A stretch of DNA of 64,000 nt from Oscillospiraceae bacterium. GTDB lineage: Bacteria; Bacillota_A; Clostridia; Oscillospirales; Ruminococcaceae. Where the stretch lies: the NCBI GenBank assembly GCA_017829075.1, contig JAGAJA010000061.1, forward strand, positions 120,922 to 184,921. Direction: 5' to 3'. The first letter of the stretch is position 1. Each line of letters begins with the position of its first letter. The translations under genes and the position numbers were made by a program. Shown piece after piece: positions 18,057 to 29,407 of this stretch. The notes under the pieces are model-generated. The model was not told the origin of the DNA and searched no databases. It saw only the letters and a list, made by a program, of their open reading frames with translations.

Positions 18057-18271
18057 GTGCTGTTATCTCCAAAACCGTGGGAATGCTGATGTGCTGCAAT
18101 GTATTTTGAAAATATATAGCAAATACCTATAAATAGTTAAATAAATATACCTCTTCATATAAAATTATTTTAGAGCACACAAAGAAAATGTCAAAATCGT
18201 TCTTTATGAATAGATAATGCGGCGTAATAACGATCTGGAATATATTAAATTGATATAATTCAAAAAAACTA

Positions 18272-18300
18272 TTGAATAAAAAATGATAACATGGTATTAT
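18272..18300 (+). promoter_or_regulatory. SigA promoter for the GH5_8 gene
   Basis: TTGAAT (18272-18277), a 17-base spacer and TATTAT (18295-18300), about 45 bases before the start codon. No cre-like site was seen nearby. Confidence 0.5.
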
Positions 18301-18344
18301 TATATTAACTTAATCCGTTATTAAATCGAAGGAAGGACAAGAAA

Positions 18345-19403
18345 ATGAAATCTGTTTTAGCAGGACTTATATCACTTGTATTATGCCTGACATCAGCAGG
18401 GTGTACAAAGGAGAATAACGTTCCCGAAAGTATTCCCGAAGCAATCGAGCAGATCCAGTCAGAGCAAAGCTCCGAAGCTTCCGAACCGGAGGACAAAGAG
18501 AGCAATGATTCCGGATTTACCGTCAGCGGAACAAAGCTGCTGGACGCAAACGGCAAGGAATTCGTCATGCGGGGAATAAATCACCCGCACTCATGGTTTA
18601 CTTCTCAGGACGAGACTGCACTTGAAGCAATCGCCAAAACCGGCGCAAACACCGTTAGAATAGTCTGCGGCAGCGGTCAGCAGTACACTAAGGACACAGT
18701 GGATTCCCTCAACAAGATCACCGACAAGTGCAAAGAGCTTGAAATGATTGCAGTGCTTGAAGTGCATGACATCACCGGCAAGGACGAGATAAGCCTGCTG
18801 GAAACTACCGCAGAATACTGGATCGAGGTCAAGGAAGCGCTGATCGGCAAGGAAAACTATGTTATCCTTAATATTGCAAACGAATGGGTAGGAAATTGGG
18901 ACGGTCAGAAATGGTGCGACGGCTACACCTCGGTAATTCCTAAGCTGCGCGCTGCCGGAATAAAGAACACCATCATGGTTGACGCAGCCGGCTGGGGTCA
19001 GTACGGACAGAGCATTTCTGATTTCGGCGAGAAAGTCCTTGCAGCCGACCCAGACAGCAATACGATGTTCTCCGTTCACATGTACGGCACTGCGGGCAAG
19101 AATAAGGCGACTATCGCTGGGAATATAAAGCGCGCCACCGACAAGGAACTGTGCATTATAGTCGGAGAATTCGGCTGGAACCACACCGACGGCGACGTTG
19201 ACGAGGAATACATTCTTGAATACTGTGCTGAAAACGGAATAGGCTGGCTGGCATGGAGCTGGAAAGGAAACGGCGGCGGTGTTGAATACCTCGACCTTTC
19301 TAACACATGGGACGGCACTTCCCTTTCCGACTGGGGCAAGACAGTTGTTGAGAGCGAAAACGGTTTGAAAAAGACCTCAAAGAAATGCAGCATTTTCGGC
19401 TGA
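18345..19403 (+). CDS. GH5 subfamily 8 beta-mannanase lipoprotein
   Basis: 352-residue surface lipoprotein with a hydrophobic signal and lipobox TSAGC (Cys about residue 20), then a Ser/Glu-rich linker to about 60. The catalytic domain begins FTVSGTKLLDANGKEF and continues MRGINHPHSW, ALEAIAKTGANTVRIV and AVLEVHDITG, the pattern of bacterial GH5_8 endo-beta-1,4-mannanases. Acid/base Glu lies in NIANEW near residue 178, and the nucleophile in IVGEFGW near 273. There is no carbohydrate-binding or dockerin module. It would cut mannan or glucomannan at the cell surface. It is a single-gene unit between two minus-strand blocks, with a strong terminator downstream. Confidence 0.9.
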   Translation: MKSVLAGLISLVLCLTSAGCTKENNVPESIPEAIEQIQSEQSSEASEPEDKESNDSGFTVSGTKLLDANGKEFVMRGINHPHSWFTSQDETALEAIAKTGANTVRIVCGSGQQYTKDTVDSLNKITDKCKELEMIAVLEVHDITGKDEISLLETTAEYWIEVKEALIGKENYVILNIANEWVGNWDGQKWCDGYTSVIPKLRAAGIKNTIMVDAAGWGQYGQSISDFGEKVLAADPDSNTMFSVHMYGTAGKNKATIAGNIKRATDKELCIIVGEFGWNHTDGDVDEEYILEYCAENGIGWLAWSWKGNGGGVEYLDLSNTWDGTSLSDWGKTVVESENGLKKTSKKCSIFG

Positions 19404-19418
19404 TGATTTAACAAACCG

Positions 19419-19446
19419 AAGCCCGGAAGAATCTACTTCCGGGCTT
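19419..19446. terminator. Bidirectional terminator between the mannanase and a methyltransferase gene
   Basis: AAGCCCGGAAG (19419-19429) pairs with CTTCCGGGCTT (19436-19446) around a 6-base loop, with T-rich sequence on the plus strand. The two flanking genes are convergent, so it may serve both. Confidence 0.85.
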
Positions 19447-19449
19447 TTG

Positions 19450-22232
<2,783 letters not shown>

Positions 22233-22925
22233 CTACTCGCTGACCACCGCTCCATAGTCCTGAAGCAGTCCGACAAGATCTGAATCTGATGAAACCACAT
22301 GAGTATAAGCGTCAGGCACTTTACCAACAATTACTGTTTCGGCTGCGACTATCGCTGTCTTTACCGGAACTCTGGTGGAGTAACCCGGAATTACTGCATC
22401 CGTCACAACGTCTATTTGTACAATTATCCGGTGAAGCGTCTGATTTATCCCCGCTTCTGTGAATTCGCTTATGATCGAGGTACAGGCATAGCCCACCGGC
22501 TTCACAGTCATTCCTATCTTGAAGCCTCTTCCATGAAGCAGCTCAATGCCGGTCAGGGTGCCTATCGGAATCATTATGTCGATATCGCTTATCCGGCTAA
22601 GCTCTCTTTCAATGCGGTCGGCGATGTTGTTTTTCAGTCGGTTTATGTTGAGAACATTGCTCTGAACCGAGCATACCGCTCCATTCTCGTCCGTCACAAG
22701 ATCAACAAGGCTGGAATAGTCTACGTCCTCCCGCTCCAGCTCTGCTGAAATAGAACGGTTGATTATGTCGCAAACCGCCGCGTGGCACTCGTATGCGTTC
22801 ACTGATTCCACAATCGGTCTTAGGCTGAGGTCAGCTATGAAAGTCAGCCCAACCAGTATCATTGCCGCAGCTATCAGCTTAACTCCGAGCTTTCGCAGAC
22901 GTGTTCTCGCTTTATCGGAAATCAC
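22233..22925 (-). CDS. yunB: Sporulation protein YunB
   Basis: 230-residue protein of the YunB family. It has one N-terminal membrane helix (about 15-37) and an extracytoplasmic domain with the conserved stretch MIPIGTLTGIELLHGRG and a PVKTAIVAAETVIVGKVPDAY segment near the end. In B. subtilis yunB is transcribed by SigE and is needed for efficient sporulation; the mechanism is unknown. The start is GTG at 22925, and its GGGGGTGAT ribosome site lies in the 3' arm of a strong hairpin (22932-22975). The ligA start follows 9 bases downstream. Confidence 0.88.
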   Translation of the reverse strand: MISDKARTRLRKLGVKLIAAAMILVGLTFIADLSLRPIVESVNAYECHAAVCDIINRSISAELEREDVDYSSLVDLVTDENGAVCSVQSNVLNINRLKNNIADRIERELSRISDIDIMIPIGTLTGIELLHGRGFKIGMTVKPVGYACTSIISEFTEAGINQTLHRIIVQIDVVTDAVIPGYSTRVPVKTAIVAAETVIVGKVPDAYTHVVSSDSDLVGLLQDYGAVVSE

Positions 22926-22931
22926 AACACA

Positions 22932-22975
22932 TCACCCCCGTTCTCCATTCTATGTTTATGCAGAACCGGGGGTGA
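22932..22975 (-). promoter_or_regulatory. Hairpin masking the yunB ribosome site, with SigE-like -10 in its loop
   Basis: TCACCCCCGTTC (22932-22943) pairs with GAACCGGGGGTGA (22963-22975), with one bulged C. In minus-strand RNA the 3' arm contains the yunB ribosome site. The loop holds CATAGAAT (22947-22954), seven of eight to the SigE -10, but no fitting -35 was found. It could equally be the terminator of the M18 gene, although no T run follows. Confidence 0.5.
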
Positions 22976-23001
22976 ATTTGTACAAACCTATCAGCGTTTC
23001 A

Positions 23002-24399
23002 TTAGTTATTTACAAATGCATCAAAAGCCTTATACGCCGCGTAAACGTCCGTCTTTGCGGTGATCTCAAACGGAGCGTGCATGGAAAGCACAGGTACTCC
23101 GACATCAATTGTATCTACGTCAAGATTTGCGATATAGGCTGCAACTGTTCCGCCGCCTCCGATGTCGATCTTGCCAAGCTCTCCGGTCTGCCAGATAACT
23201 CCGTTCTTGTCCAGAAGTGCGCGGACTTCTCCGACAAACTCAGCGGAAGCGTCAGATGTGCCGCTCTTTCCGCGGGAGCCTGTGTACTTTGTCACGCAGA
23301 CGCCGCCGTTCAGCAGTGCGCTGTTGCGCTTCTCGAATACGTCCGGGAAGGTCGGATCGAACGCAGCGTTCACGTCCGCAGACAGGCAGCGTGAATTGCG
23401 CAGGACATCTCTGCCCTTTATTCCGAAGCCAGCCGCTAAGTCCGCAATGAAATACTTGAGATAAGCGGAGCGAAGTCCGGTGTTGCCGTCGCTGCCGGTT
23501 TCCTCCTTATCGGTGAGGATTGCAACCGCGGTCTTGTCCGGATTTTTCAGCTCCAGCACTGCCATAATCTCAGTATATGCGCAAACTCTGTCGTCCTGAC
23601 CGTATGCTCCAACAAGGCTTCTGTCAAAGCCAACGTCCTTTGCCTTGAATGCGGGGACTGCTTCAAGCTCCGCAGAGATGAAATCCGACTCGATAATGCC
23701 GTACTTTTCATTCAGTATCATCATAATGTTGAGCTTTACAAGCTCGCTGCCCTCGTCGTCCTTAAACGGGCGGCTGCCGATGATGAGATTAAGCTCCTCG
23801 CCCTTTACAAGCTCGTTCGCGGGACGCTTGTACTGCTGGCTTGCAAGGTGCGGCAGCAGGTCTGAAACGCAGAATACCGGGTCGCCCTCGTCCTCGCCGA
23901 TGTTTACAGTGATCTTGCTTCCGTCAGCCTTGACGATAACTCCATGCAGCGAAAGCGGAACAGTAGGCCACTGGTACTTCTTGATACCGCCGTAGTAATG
24001 TGTCTTGAAATAAGCCACCTCGTCCTTTTCATAGAGCGGGTTCTGCTTCATATCCAGACGCGGGGAATCAATATGCGCCGCAACGAGATTTACACCGTTC
24101 TCGATCGGCTGCTTTCCGATAACTGCAAGTATCACAGACTTCTCGCGGTTGGTGAAATATACCTTGTCGCCGGGCTTGTACTTTGCCTTGCGGTCGAACT
24201 CCTCAAAGCCCCGCGCCTTTGCCTGCTTCACGATCTCGGCGGTGGCTTCACGCTCGGTCTTTACGATGTCGAGGAACTTCTTGTAGCCCTCGCAGAATTT
24301 GTCGCATTTCTTCATCTCTGCGTCGCTCATTCTGAGGGCGGCGTTTTTCTTGTCCATGAACAGCTTTTCCTTAAGCTCTTTTGATGTTGATTCAGCCAT
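23002..24399 (-). CDS. M18 family zinc aminopeptidase
   Basis: 465-residue cytosolic aminopeptidase of the M18 (aspartyl aminopeptidase/ApeA) family. The binuclear zinc site is visible: AAHIDSPR near residue 100, TDKEETGSDGNTG near 295-307 (catalytic and ligand Glu), NAAFDPTFPD and SMHAPFEI near the end. It is a normal length and forms dodecamers in relatives. The ATG at 24399 has AAAGGA 8 bases upstream; an in-frame upstream codon at 24438 lacks a site. It would cut N-terminal residues from peptides in amino-acid recycling. The lytic transglycosylase gene lies 54 bases upstream. Confidence 0.93.
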   Translation of the reverse strand: MAESTSKELKEKLFMDKKNAALRMSDAEMKKCDKFCEGYKKFLDIVKTEREATAEIVKQAKARGFEEFDRKAKYKPGDKVYFTNREKSVILAVIGKQPIENGVNLVAAHIDSPRLDMKQNPLYEKDEVAYFKTHYYGGIKKYQWPTVPLSLHGVIVKADGSKITVNIGEDEGDPVFCVSDLLPHLASQQYKRPANELVKGEELNLIIGSRPFKDDEGSELVKLNIMMILNEKYGIIESDFISAELEAVPAFKAKDVGFDRSLVGAYGQDDRVCAYTEIMAVLELKNPDKTAVAILTDKEETGSDGNTGLRSAYLKYFIADLAAGFGIKGRDVLRNSRCLSADVNAAFDPTFPDVFEKRNSALLNGGVCVTKYTGSRGKSGTSDASAEFVGEVRALLDKNGVIWQTGELGKIDIGGGGTVAAYIANLDVDTIDVGVPVLSMHAPFEITAKTDVYAAYKAFDAFVNN

Positions 24400-24453
24400 G
24401 ATAATTGTCCTTTCTGTTTGTATATTCTGCGCTGACAAGCGTATGCTCCGCGC

Positions 24454-25038
24454 TTATTTTGCTTCATAAAGCTTTTTGTAGGTTTCCATTGCCTTGACGA
24501 TCTTTCCTACATAGTGCTCGGTGTCGGAAATCGGGATAACGTCAAGGTGTACTCCGTCAGAGGAAATCTCCCTGTCATCAAGCCACTCGTTCACCTGTCC
24601 CCTGCCTGCGTGATAAGCCGCCATAGTGGTTTCCACATCTCCGAACTCGTCGTAGAGATATCCCAGCAGCCAGCAGCCATAGCGGATATTGATTTCCGGG
24701 TCGTACATATCGAGATACCGCGCGTCATCGTCGCTTAGCTTGTAGCTCACCCAGTCGAAGGTATCCTCCATTATCTGCATAAGCCCCCGCGCTCCGACAT
24801 TAGACACTGCGGCAGGGTCAAAACCGCTCTCGGTCTTTATCACCGCATAGACGAGGTATTTGTCCAGTCCGTTTTCGCGGGAATATTTTTCAACGTAATT
24901 CTCGTATTTTATCGGGTGGGTGTATTCCAGCCAGCGGTTATAGCCGAAAAATCCGCCCACGGCAAGCGCTGCAAGTACCACCAGCGAGATTATCACCGCA
25001 GGCAGTGCGCTGCGCTTTCTTTTTTTGTATTTTGTCAT
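24454..25038 (-). CDS. Membrane-anchored lytic murein transglycosylase (SLT domain)
   Basis: 194 residues: a basic N-terminus, one membrane helix (about 12-32), and an SLT/lysozyme-like domain. The catalytic Glu lies in YAVIKTESGFDP near residue 70, followed by GARGLMQIM and AAYHAGRGQVNEWL, the classical Slt70-type motifs. It would cleave glycan strands on the outer face of the membrane with formation of 1,6-anhydro ends. The start overlaps the coaE stop by one base, so it is co-translated with coaE. A spore-cortex role is possible but not shown. Confidence 0.9.
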   Translation of the reverse strand: MTKYKKRKRSALPAVIISLVVLAALAVGGFFGYNRWLEYTHPIKYENYVEKYSRENGLDKYLVYAVIKTESGFDPAAVSNVGARGLMQIMEDTFDWVSYKLSDDDARYLDMYDPEINIRYGCWLLGYLYDEFGDVETTMAAYHAGRGQVNEWLDDREISSDGVHLDVIPISDTEHYVGKIVKAMETYKKLYEAK

Positions 25039-25646
25039 TATTCACCTTTCAGCGCCTTTATGACCTCAGCCGCTGCCACGTAAAGCTGCTGCTGAGTGCC
25101 GTTGTTTTCAAGGCAATAATCAGAACGTTCCCGGTAAAAATCAGTGCCGTGCTGACTTGAAAGCCTTGCCCGCGCAAGCTCAGAAGAAATTCCGTCACGA
25201 ACGGTAATTCGCTGCGCACAGACGTTGATATCCGCAGTAACGCTGACTATTCTATCGCACAACAGTTCCAGCCGGGCTTCAAACAGCGTCGGAGCGTCCA
25301 GAAGGACAAGTTGTCCGCACTGCTTTATTTTCTCCACGATATTATATGTTATATACGGGTAGATTATTTTGTTGAACAGAGCGCGTTTTTCCGGATCATG
25401 GAAGATAAGCTCCGCAGTCCTGCGGCGGTCAAGCGATCCGTCGCCGAGTATCAACTCCGGTGACAGCCGCTGCGAAAGCTCTGACAGCGCGTTCAATCCC
25501 GGCTCGGTTACCTCCCGCGCGCATTTGTCGCAGTCGATTATCGCAAATCCATTATCCGAAAACACTCTGCATACGGTGGATTTACCCGCGCCGGACATTC
25601 CGGTAAGTCCGACTATAAGCCGTTCAATTCTGCTCATCGTCAACAC
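25038..25646 (-). CDS. coaE: Dephospho-CoA kinase
   Basis: Final step of coenzyme A synthesis: phosphorylation of the ribose 3'-OH of dephospho-CoA. The P-loop GLTGMSGAGKST lies near residue 14, then IIDCDKCAREVTEPG (CoA-binding region) and LDAPTLFEARLE near 108. It is of normal length (about 202). The start is either GTG at 25646 (AGGA 6 bases upstream) or ATG at 25637. Either way it overlaps the end of the Sua5 gene. The next gene overlaps by one base. Confidence 0.93.
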   Translation of the reverse strand: MLTMSRIERLIVGLTGMSGAGKSTVCRVFSDNGFAIIDCDKCAREVTEPGLNALSELSQRLSPELILGDGSLDRRRTAELIFHDPEKRALFNKIIYPYITYNIVEKIKQCGQLVLLDAPTLFEARLELLCDRIVSVTADINVCAQRITVRDGISSELARARLSSQHGTDFYRERSDYCLENNGTQQQLYVAAAEVIKALKGE

Positions 25647-26649
25647 TCACAATCCTGAACGCCGCTGCCCTCAGCAGACGGTTGTACACTGCAAGCCCTA
25701 TTCCATCTTTTGACGGCATTTCAACGTAAACCCGACGCGCTCCCTCGTCGTCCGCTTCACGAAGCAATGCGAACAGACGGTGCGCCTGCTCTTGCGGGTC
25801 CTTCCCGAAACAGCGGAACATATCATGCTCGCGGCTGTCCTGCGAAAGAACAATCGTATTTCCGTCTGAATGGGCTTTGCACCATTCCTCAAACGCCTTG
25901 CCGTGGGCGTCAACTATAAACACGTCAGCTTTCGGAGAATAATGCTTGTATTTCATGCCCGGAGAAAGCACCTTCGCGCCCTTTTCCGGCTCAGACGTTA
26001 CAGCCGGGTCTATCTCAACAGTACATAGCTCCGACAGCATTTCAGCAGTAACTCCGCCGGGACGGAGAATTCTCACCCTGTCCTCCGCCGGGAAGCACAG
26101 CACGGTGCTTTCCACTCCGCAGTTGCATTCCCCGCCGTCAATGATCAGCGGAATTCTGCCATTCATGTCTTTCAAGACGTGCTGCGCAGTTGTGGGACTT
26201 GGACTTCCGGAAAGGTTCGCAGAGGGCGCTGCAAGCGGAAATCCGCACGCGTCTATGATTGCCCGCGCCGCGGAGCTGCTCGGCATTCGCACTGCAACCG
26301 TGTCCAGCCCTCCGCTTGTCGCCGCCGGGATCACATCAGACTTGGGGAAGATCATCGTCAGAGGACCTGCCCAGAATTTCTCAGCTATTTTCATTGCCAG
26401 CGGGGGTATCTCCCGCACCAGCGGAGGAAGCTGTGAAATGTCGCTTATATGCACGATAAGAGGGTTATCCTGCGGACGTCCCTTTGCTTCAAATATACTG
26501 CGGACTGCGGCTTGATTCCTCGCGTCTGCGGCAAGTCCATATACCGTTTCGGTGGGAATGCCCACAATTCCGCCATGCTTCAGTATTTCAGCCGCTTTCA
26601 CTGCGGACTGCTCCGAAAACGGCAAAAGCTCGGTTTTCAACTCGGTCAT
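25624..26649 (-). CDS. ywlC: L-threonylcarbamoyladenylate synthase (Sua5/YwlC)
   Basis: Makes threonylcarbamoyl-AMP from threonine, bicarbonate and ATP for the t6A37 modification of ANN-decoding tRNAs. The YrdC fold spans about residues 10-200 (GGIVGIPTETVYGLAAD, then KGRPQDNPLIVH, SANLSGSPSPTT). The C-terminal Sua5 domain (about 220-341) contains SPGMKYKHYSPKA. The 341-residue length marks it as Sua5 type rather than the short TsaC. It sits between prfA and coaE. In B. subtilis it is also close to prfA, but prmC lies between them there and is missing here. Confidence 0.93.
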   Translation of the reverse strand: MTELKTELLPFSEQSAVKAAEILKHGGIVGIPTETVYGLAADARNQAAVRSIFEAKGRPQDNPLIVHISDISQLPPLVREIPPLAMKIAEKFWAGPLTMIFPKSDVIPAATSGGLDTVAVRMPSSSAARAIIDACGFPLAAPSANLSGSPSPTTAQHVLKDMNGRIPLIIDGGECNCGVESTVLCFPAEDRVRILRPGGVTAEMLSELCTVEIDPAVTSEPEKGAKVLSPGMKYKHYSPKADVFIVDAHGKAFEEWCKAHSDGNTIVLSQDSREHDMFRCFGKDPQEQAHRLFALLREADDEGARRVYVEMPSKDGIGLAVYNRLLRAAAFRIVSVDDEQN

Positions 26650-26658
26650 TTCCTTTCG

Positions 26659-27729
26659 TCAGCTCTGTTTAAGAAGCTTGGCGGTCTGGTCGGCTAATCT
26701 CAGCGCTTCAAACACCTCGTCGCAACCGCCGTTCATCATTTCGTCTAGCTTGTACAGAGTAAGTCCTATGCGGTGGTCGGTCAGCCGTGACTGCGGGAAA
26801 TTATATGTCCTTATCCGCTCGGAGCGGTCGCCGGTGCCTACCTGTATTCTGCGCTCCTCGGCTATTGCGCTGTCCCGCGCCTCCAGCTTTGCTTCATAAA
26901 GCTTGCTGTAAAGCTTCTTCATCGCCTTTTCTTTGTTCTTGAACTGGGAACGTTCTTCCTGACATTCAACCACCGTTCCCGTCGGGTTGTGAATAATTCT
27001 GATCGCCGACTCGGTCTTATTGATGTGCTGTCCTCCCGCGCCGCTTGAACGGAAGGTTTCTATCGTGAGGTCTGCGGGATTTATGTCCACATCAACCTCC
27101 TCAGCCTCCGGAAGCACAGCGACAGTCACCGTTGAGGTCTGGATACGTCCCTGCGACTCCGTTTCCGGGACGCGCTGCACCCGGTGAACTCCGCTCTCGT
27201 ATTTCAGCTTTGCGAATACACCCTCGCCCTCCACCAGAAAGCTCACTTCACGATAGCCGCCAAGCTCCGTGGGGTTGGAGTCTATCTGCTCGACAGTCCA
27301 GCCCTGCTTCGCCGCGTACATCGTGTACATTCTCATCAGGGAGTTTGCGAACAGCGCAGCTTCCTCGCCGCCTGCTCCGGCTCTTATTTCCACAATGCAG
27401 CTTCGGTCATCGTCCGGGTCTTTCGGCAGCAGCAGTATTTTAAGTTCCTCTGAAAGACGTTCCATAAGCTCCTTGTTTTCGTTGTACTCGCTCTGGGCAA
27501 GCTCTTTGAGTTCTGCGTCAGAGCCTGCCTCCTCTAATGCGGAAGCAGCGTCTTCAAAGCTGCGCTGCGCCTTTTTGTATTGCTGCCATACCTCCATAAG
27601 CGGAGTAAGGCTCTTGTATTCCCGCATAAGATCGCGGTACAGCTTGTTATCCGCGACAACCGCGGGGTCGGAAAGCTTCGCGCCGATCTCATCGTAGCGT
27701 GCTTCCGCCATTATCAGTTTATCGTTCAT
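26659..27729 (-). CDS. prfA: Peptide chain release factor 1
   Basis: RF1 recognises UAA and UAG and triggers peptide release. The GGQ motif is in [14 protein letters not shown] near residue 230; the codon-reading P-x-T tripeptide is in [10 protein letters not shown], which separates RF1 from RF2 (SPF). The 356 residues are normal. Its methylating partner prmC, often adjacent, is not in the window. RF3 is encoded nearby at 29408-31012, so two termination factors are loosely linked. Confidence 0.95.
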   Translation of the reverse strand: MNDKLIMAEARYDEIGAKLSDPAVVADNKLYRDLMREYKSLTPLMEVWQQYKKAQRSFEDAASALEEAGSDAELKELAQSEYNENKELMERLSEELKILLLPKDPDDDRSCIVEIRAGAGGEEAALFANSLMRMYTMYAAKQGWTVEQIDSNPTELGGYREVSFLVEGEGVFAKLKYESGVHRVQRVPETESQGRIQTSTVTVAVLPEAEEVDVDINPADLTIETFRSSGAGGQHINKTESAIRIIHNPTGTVVECQEERSQFKNKEKAMKKLYSKLYEAKLEARDSAIAEERRIQVGTGDRSERIRTYNFPQSRLTDHRIGLTLYKLDEMMNGGCDEVFEALRLADQTAKLLKQS

Positions 27730-27772
27730 CTATATTCCTCCCAGCGTAATTCAATGTTGAGATGATACTATG

Positions 27773-27973
27773 CTAACGCTCGGAGGACTCGGTTTCTCTT
27801 AATATAGACTTTATCTTTTTCTCGCATTTTGAGCGCGGCATCATGAACACATGTCCGCAGCCCTTGCAGCACAGCCGGAAATCCGCTCCGCAGCGCTGTA
27901 CCAGCATCTGATTGCTTCCGCAGCCGGGGTGTTCTTTCTTCATCACCAGAATATCCCCTATCCGTATGTCCAT
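27773..27973 (-). CDS. DUF951 family zinc-ribbon-like small protein
   Basis: 66-residue protein matching DUF951: MDIRIGDILVMKKEHPCG-like start (here MKKEHPGCG), then RCGADFRLCCKGCGHVFMMPRSK. Four cysteines in two clusters could bind zinc, and the family looks nucleic-acid associated. Function is unknown. In several Bacillota it lies near replication or translation genes. It is the first gene of the minus-strand prfA cluster. Confidence 0.85.
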   Translation of the reverse strand: MDIRIGDILVMKKEHPGCGSNQMLVQRCGADFRLCCKGCGHVFMMPRSKCEKKIKSILRETESSER

Positions 27974-28132
27974 ATCCGTTCACGCTCCTTTTATCTTTCT
28001 GCATAAGATTTATTATATCACTTTTCTCAATATTTTGCAATATCTCATCTGCTATTTTTGATAAAAGAATAGTCTTTTCTGCATTATTTCGCCACAATTG
28101 ACTAAAAAATCCGGAAATAACTGTATGACCTA

Positions 28133-28161
28133 TTGACAATTTACAGATAATCAACTATAAT
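28133..28161 (+). promoter_or_regulatory. Consensus SigA promoter for the flippase-like gene
   Basis: Perfect TTGACA (28133-28138), 17-base spacer, perfect TATAAT (28156-28161). It is among the strongest promoters in the window, and no operator is obvious. Confidence 0.85.
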
Positions 28162-28215
28162 AATTTTATATGGTTTTTTTCAGACAGCTATATATGGTAC
28201 AACGAGGTACAATTA

Positions 28216-29319
28216 ATGAGTAAGAAAAATAAGGGCAAAAAGCTTAATTTAATAGTATGCGCAATTGCCTTTGTGGTAATGATAATATATCTGGTATTTG
28301 TTGACAGCATAGATAATGTGGTCGCAGCGCTGACAAAAATAAACAAAGGCGCTCTGGTTATCTGCGTGCTTTTCATGGTGGGATACTGGGTGTGCGAGGC
28401 TGCAACTATCCACGTCATGCTGAAATCAATGCACCCGAAAATGAAATTCTGGAACAGTTGGCTCACCACGATCATAGGGCAATATTTCAACTGCATAACC
28501 CCCTCCGCCTCCGGAGGACAGCCTATGCAGGCGTATTACCTTGTAAAATTCGGAGTGCCGCTTGGCAGTGGAATTACCGCTCTGCTCAGCAGGTTTATTG
28601 TTTATCAGTTCGTGCTGACTATGTATTCAGTATTCACGCTGGCAGTAGGATTTAACAAGTTCGGTGACGACCTCAGCCAAAAGGGGCTTATGATGTTCGT
28701 TCTGATAGGCTTTGTTATCAATACTGCGGTCATTGTTGCCCTTATTTCTATCGCAATATTCAAGAAAGGTACATTGAAAGCAGCCAACTGGCTGATCTCG
28801 CTTCTTGCAAAGCTTCATCTGATGAAACACCCGGTAAAGTGGAGGATTTATATTACAAGAGAGATCAACAAATTCTATAACAACTTCAAATACCTGAAAA
28901 AGAATATCCCGCTGATAATCAAGGCTTGTTTCTTCACATTCCTTCAGTTGACGCTTTATCTCAGCATTTCCTATGTTCTTTACCGTGGATTTGGAATGAG
29001 CGACGCAAGCCTGCTCCAGATAATGAGCTATCAGGCTTATGTGCTGATGATATCCTCGTTTATCCCCCTGCCCGGAGCTATGGGCGGCGCGGAGCTTGGT
29101 TACTATGGATTTTTCAAGGATATTTTCACAGAGAAATACGTCAATACTTCAATGATGCTGTGGAGAATAATGACATTCTACCTGCCGATCATAGTCGGGC
29201 TTATATTCACTCTCACAATGAAGAACAAGGGCATTGAAGCTCCAACCGATGAGCAGGCAAAGGAAACCATGTTCAAAATGGAACAGCAGATAAGCTCCGG
29301 CGATCCGGACATAAAATAA
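28216..29319 (+). CDS. Flippase-like membrane protein (LPG synthase TM-domain / UPF0104 family)
   Basis: 367-residue integral membrane protein with about eight to nine helices, of the family that forms the membrane half of MprF (lysylphosphatidylglycerol synthase/flippase). Markers are NCITPSASGGQPMQAYYL near residue 95, then SRFIVYQ and SFIPLPGAMGGAELGYYG near 285. The soluble aminoacyl-transferase half of MprF is absent. It probably moves a lipid or polyprenyl-linked substrate, which cannot be named. GAGG lies 8 bases before the ATG. prfC follows 88 bases later. Confidence 0.85.
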   Translation: MSKKNKGKKLNLIVCAIAFVVMIIYLVFVDSIDNVVAALTKINKGALVICVLFMVGYWVCEAATIHVMLKSMHPKMKFWNSWLTTIIGQYFNCITPSASGGQPMQAYYLVKFGVPLGSGITALLSRFIVYQFVLTMYSVFTLAVGFNKFGDDLSQKGLMMFVLIGFVINTAVIVALISIAIFKKGTLKAANWLISLLAKLHLMKHPVKWRIYITREINKFYNNFKYLKKNIPLIIKACFFTFLQLTLYLSISYVLYRGFGMSDASLLQIMSYQAYVLMISSFIPLPGAMGGAELGYYGFFKDIFTEKYVNTSMMLWRIMTFYLPIIVGLIFTLTMKNKGIEAPTDEQAKETMFKMEQQISSGDPDIK

Positions 29320-29407
29320 TCCGAAATATAGATAAGGACAGAGAAGAGATGTAATATTTTTTATCGTTGGGAACAAAATCAAATCAAAAAAATAAGGAAG
29401 TAGACAA

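Noticed and set aside
17962..18344. Zur box between the CobW genes and the mannanase
   Set aside because: A/T-rich sequence but no palindrome resembling the TCGTAATNATTACGA type.
27768..28154. 128-codon minus-strand frame overlapping DUF951
   Set aside because: It covers the DUF951 gene in another frame and runs into the promoter region; the 66-residue DUF951 frame has the family cysteines.
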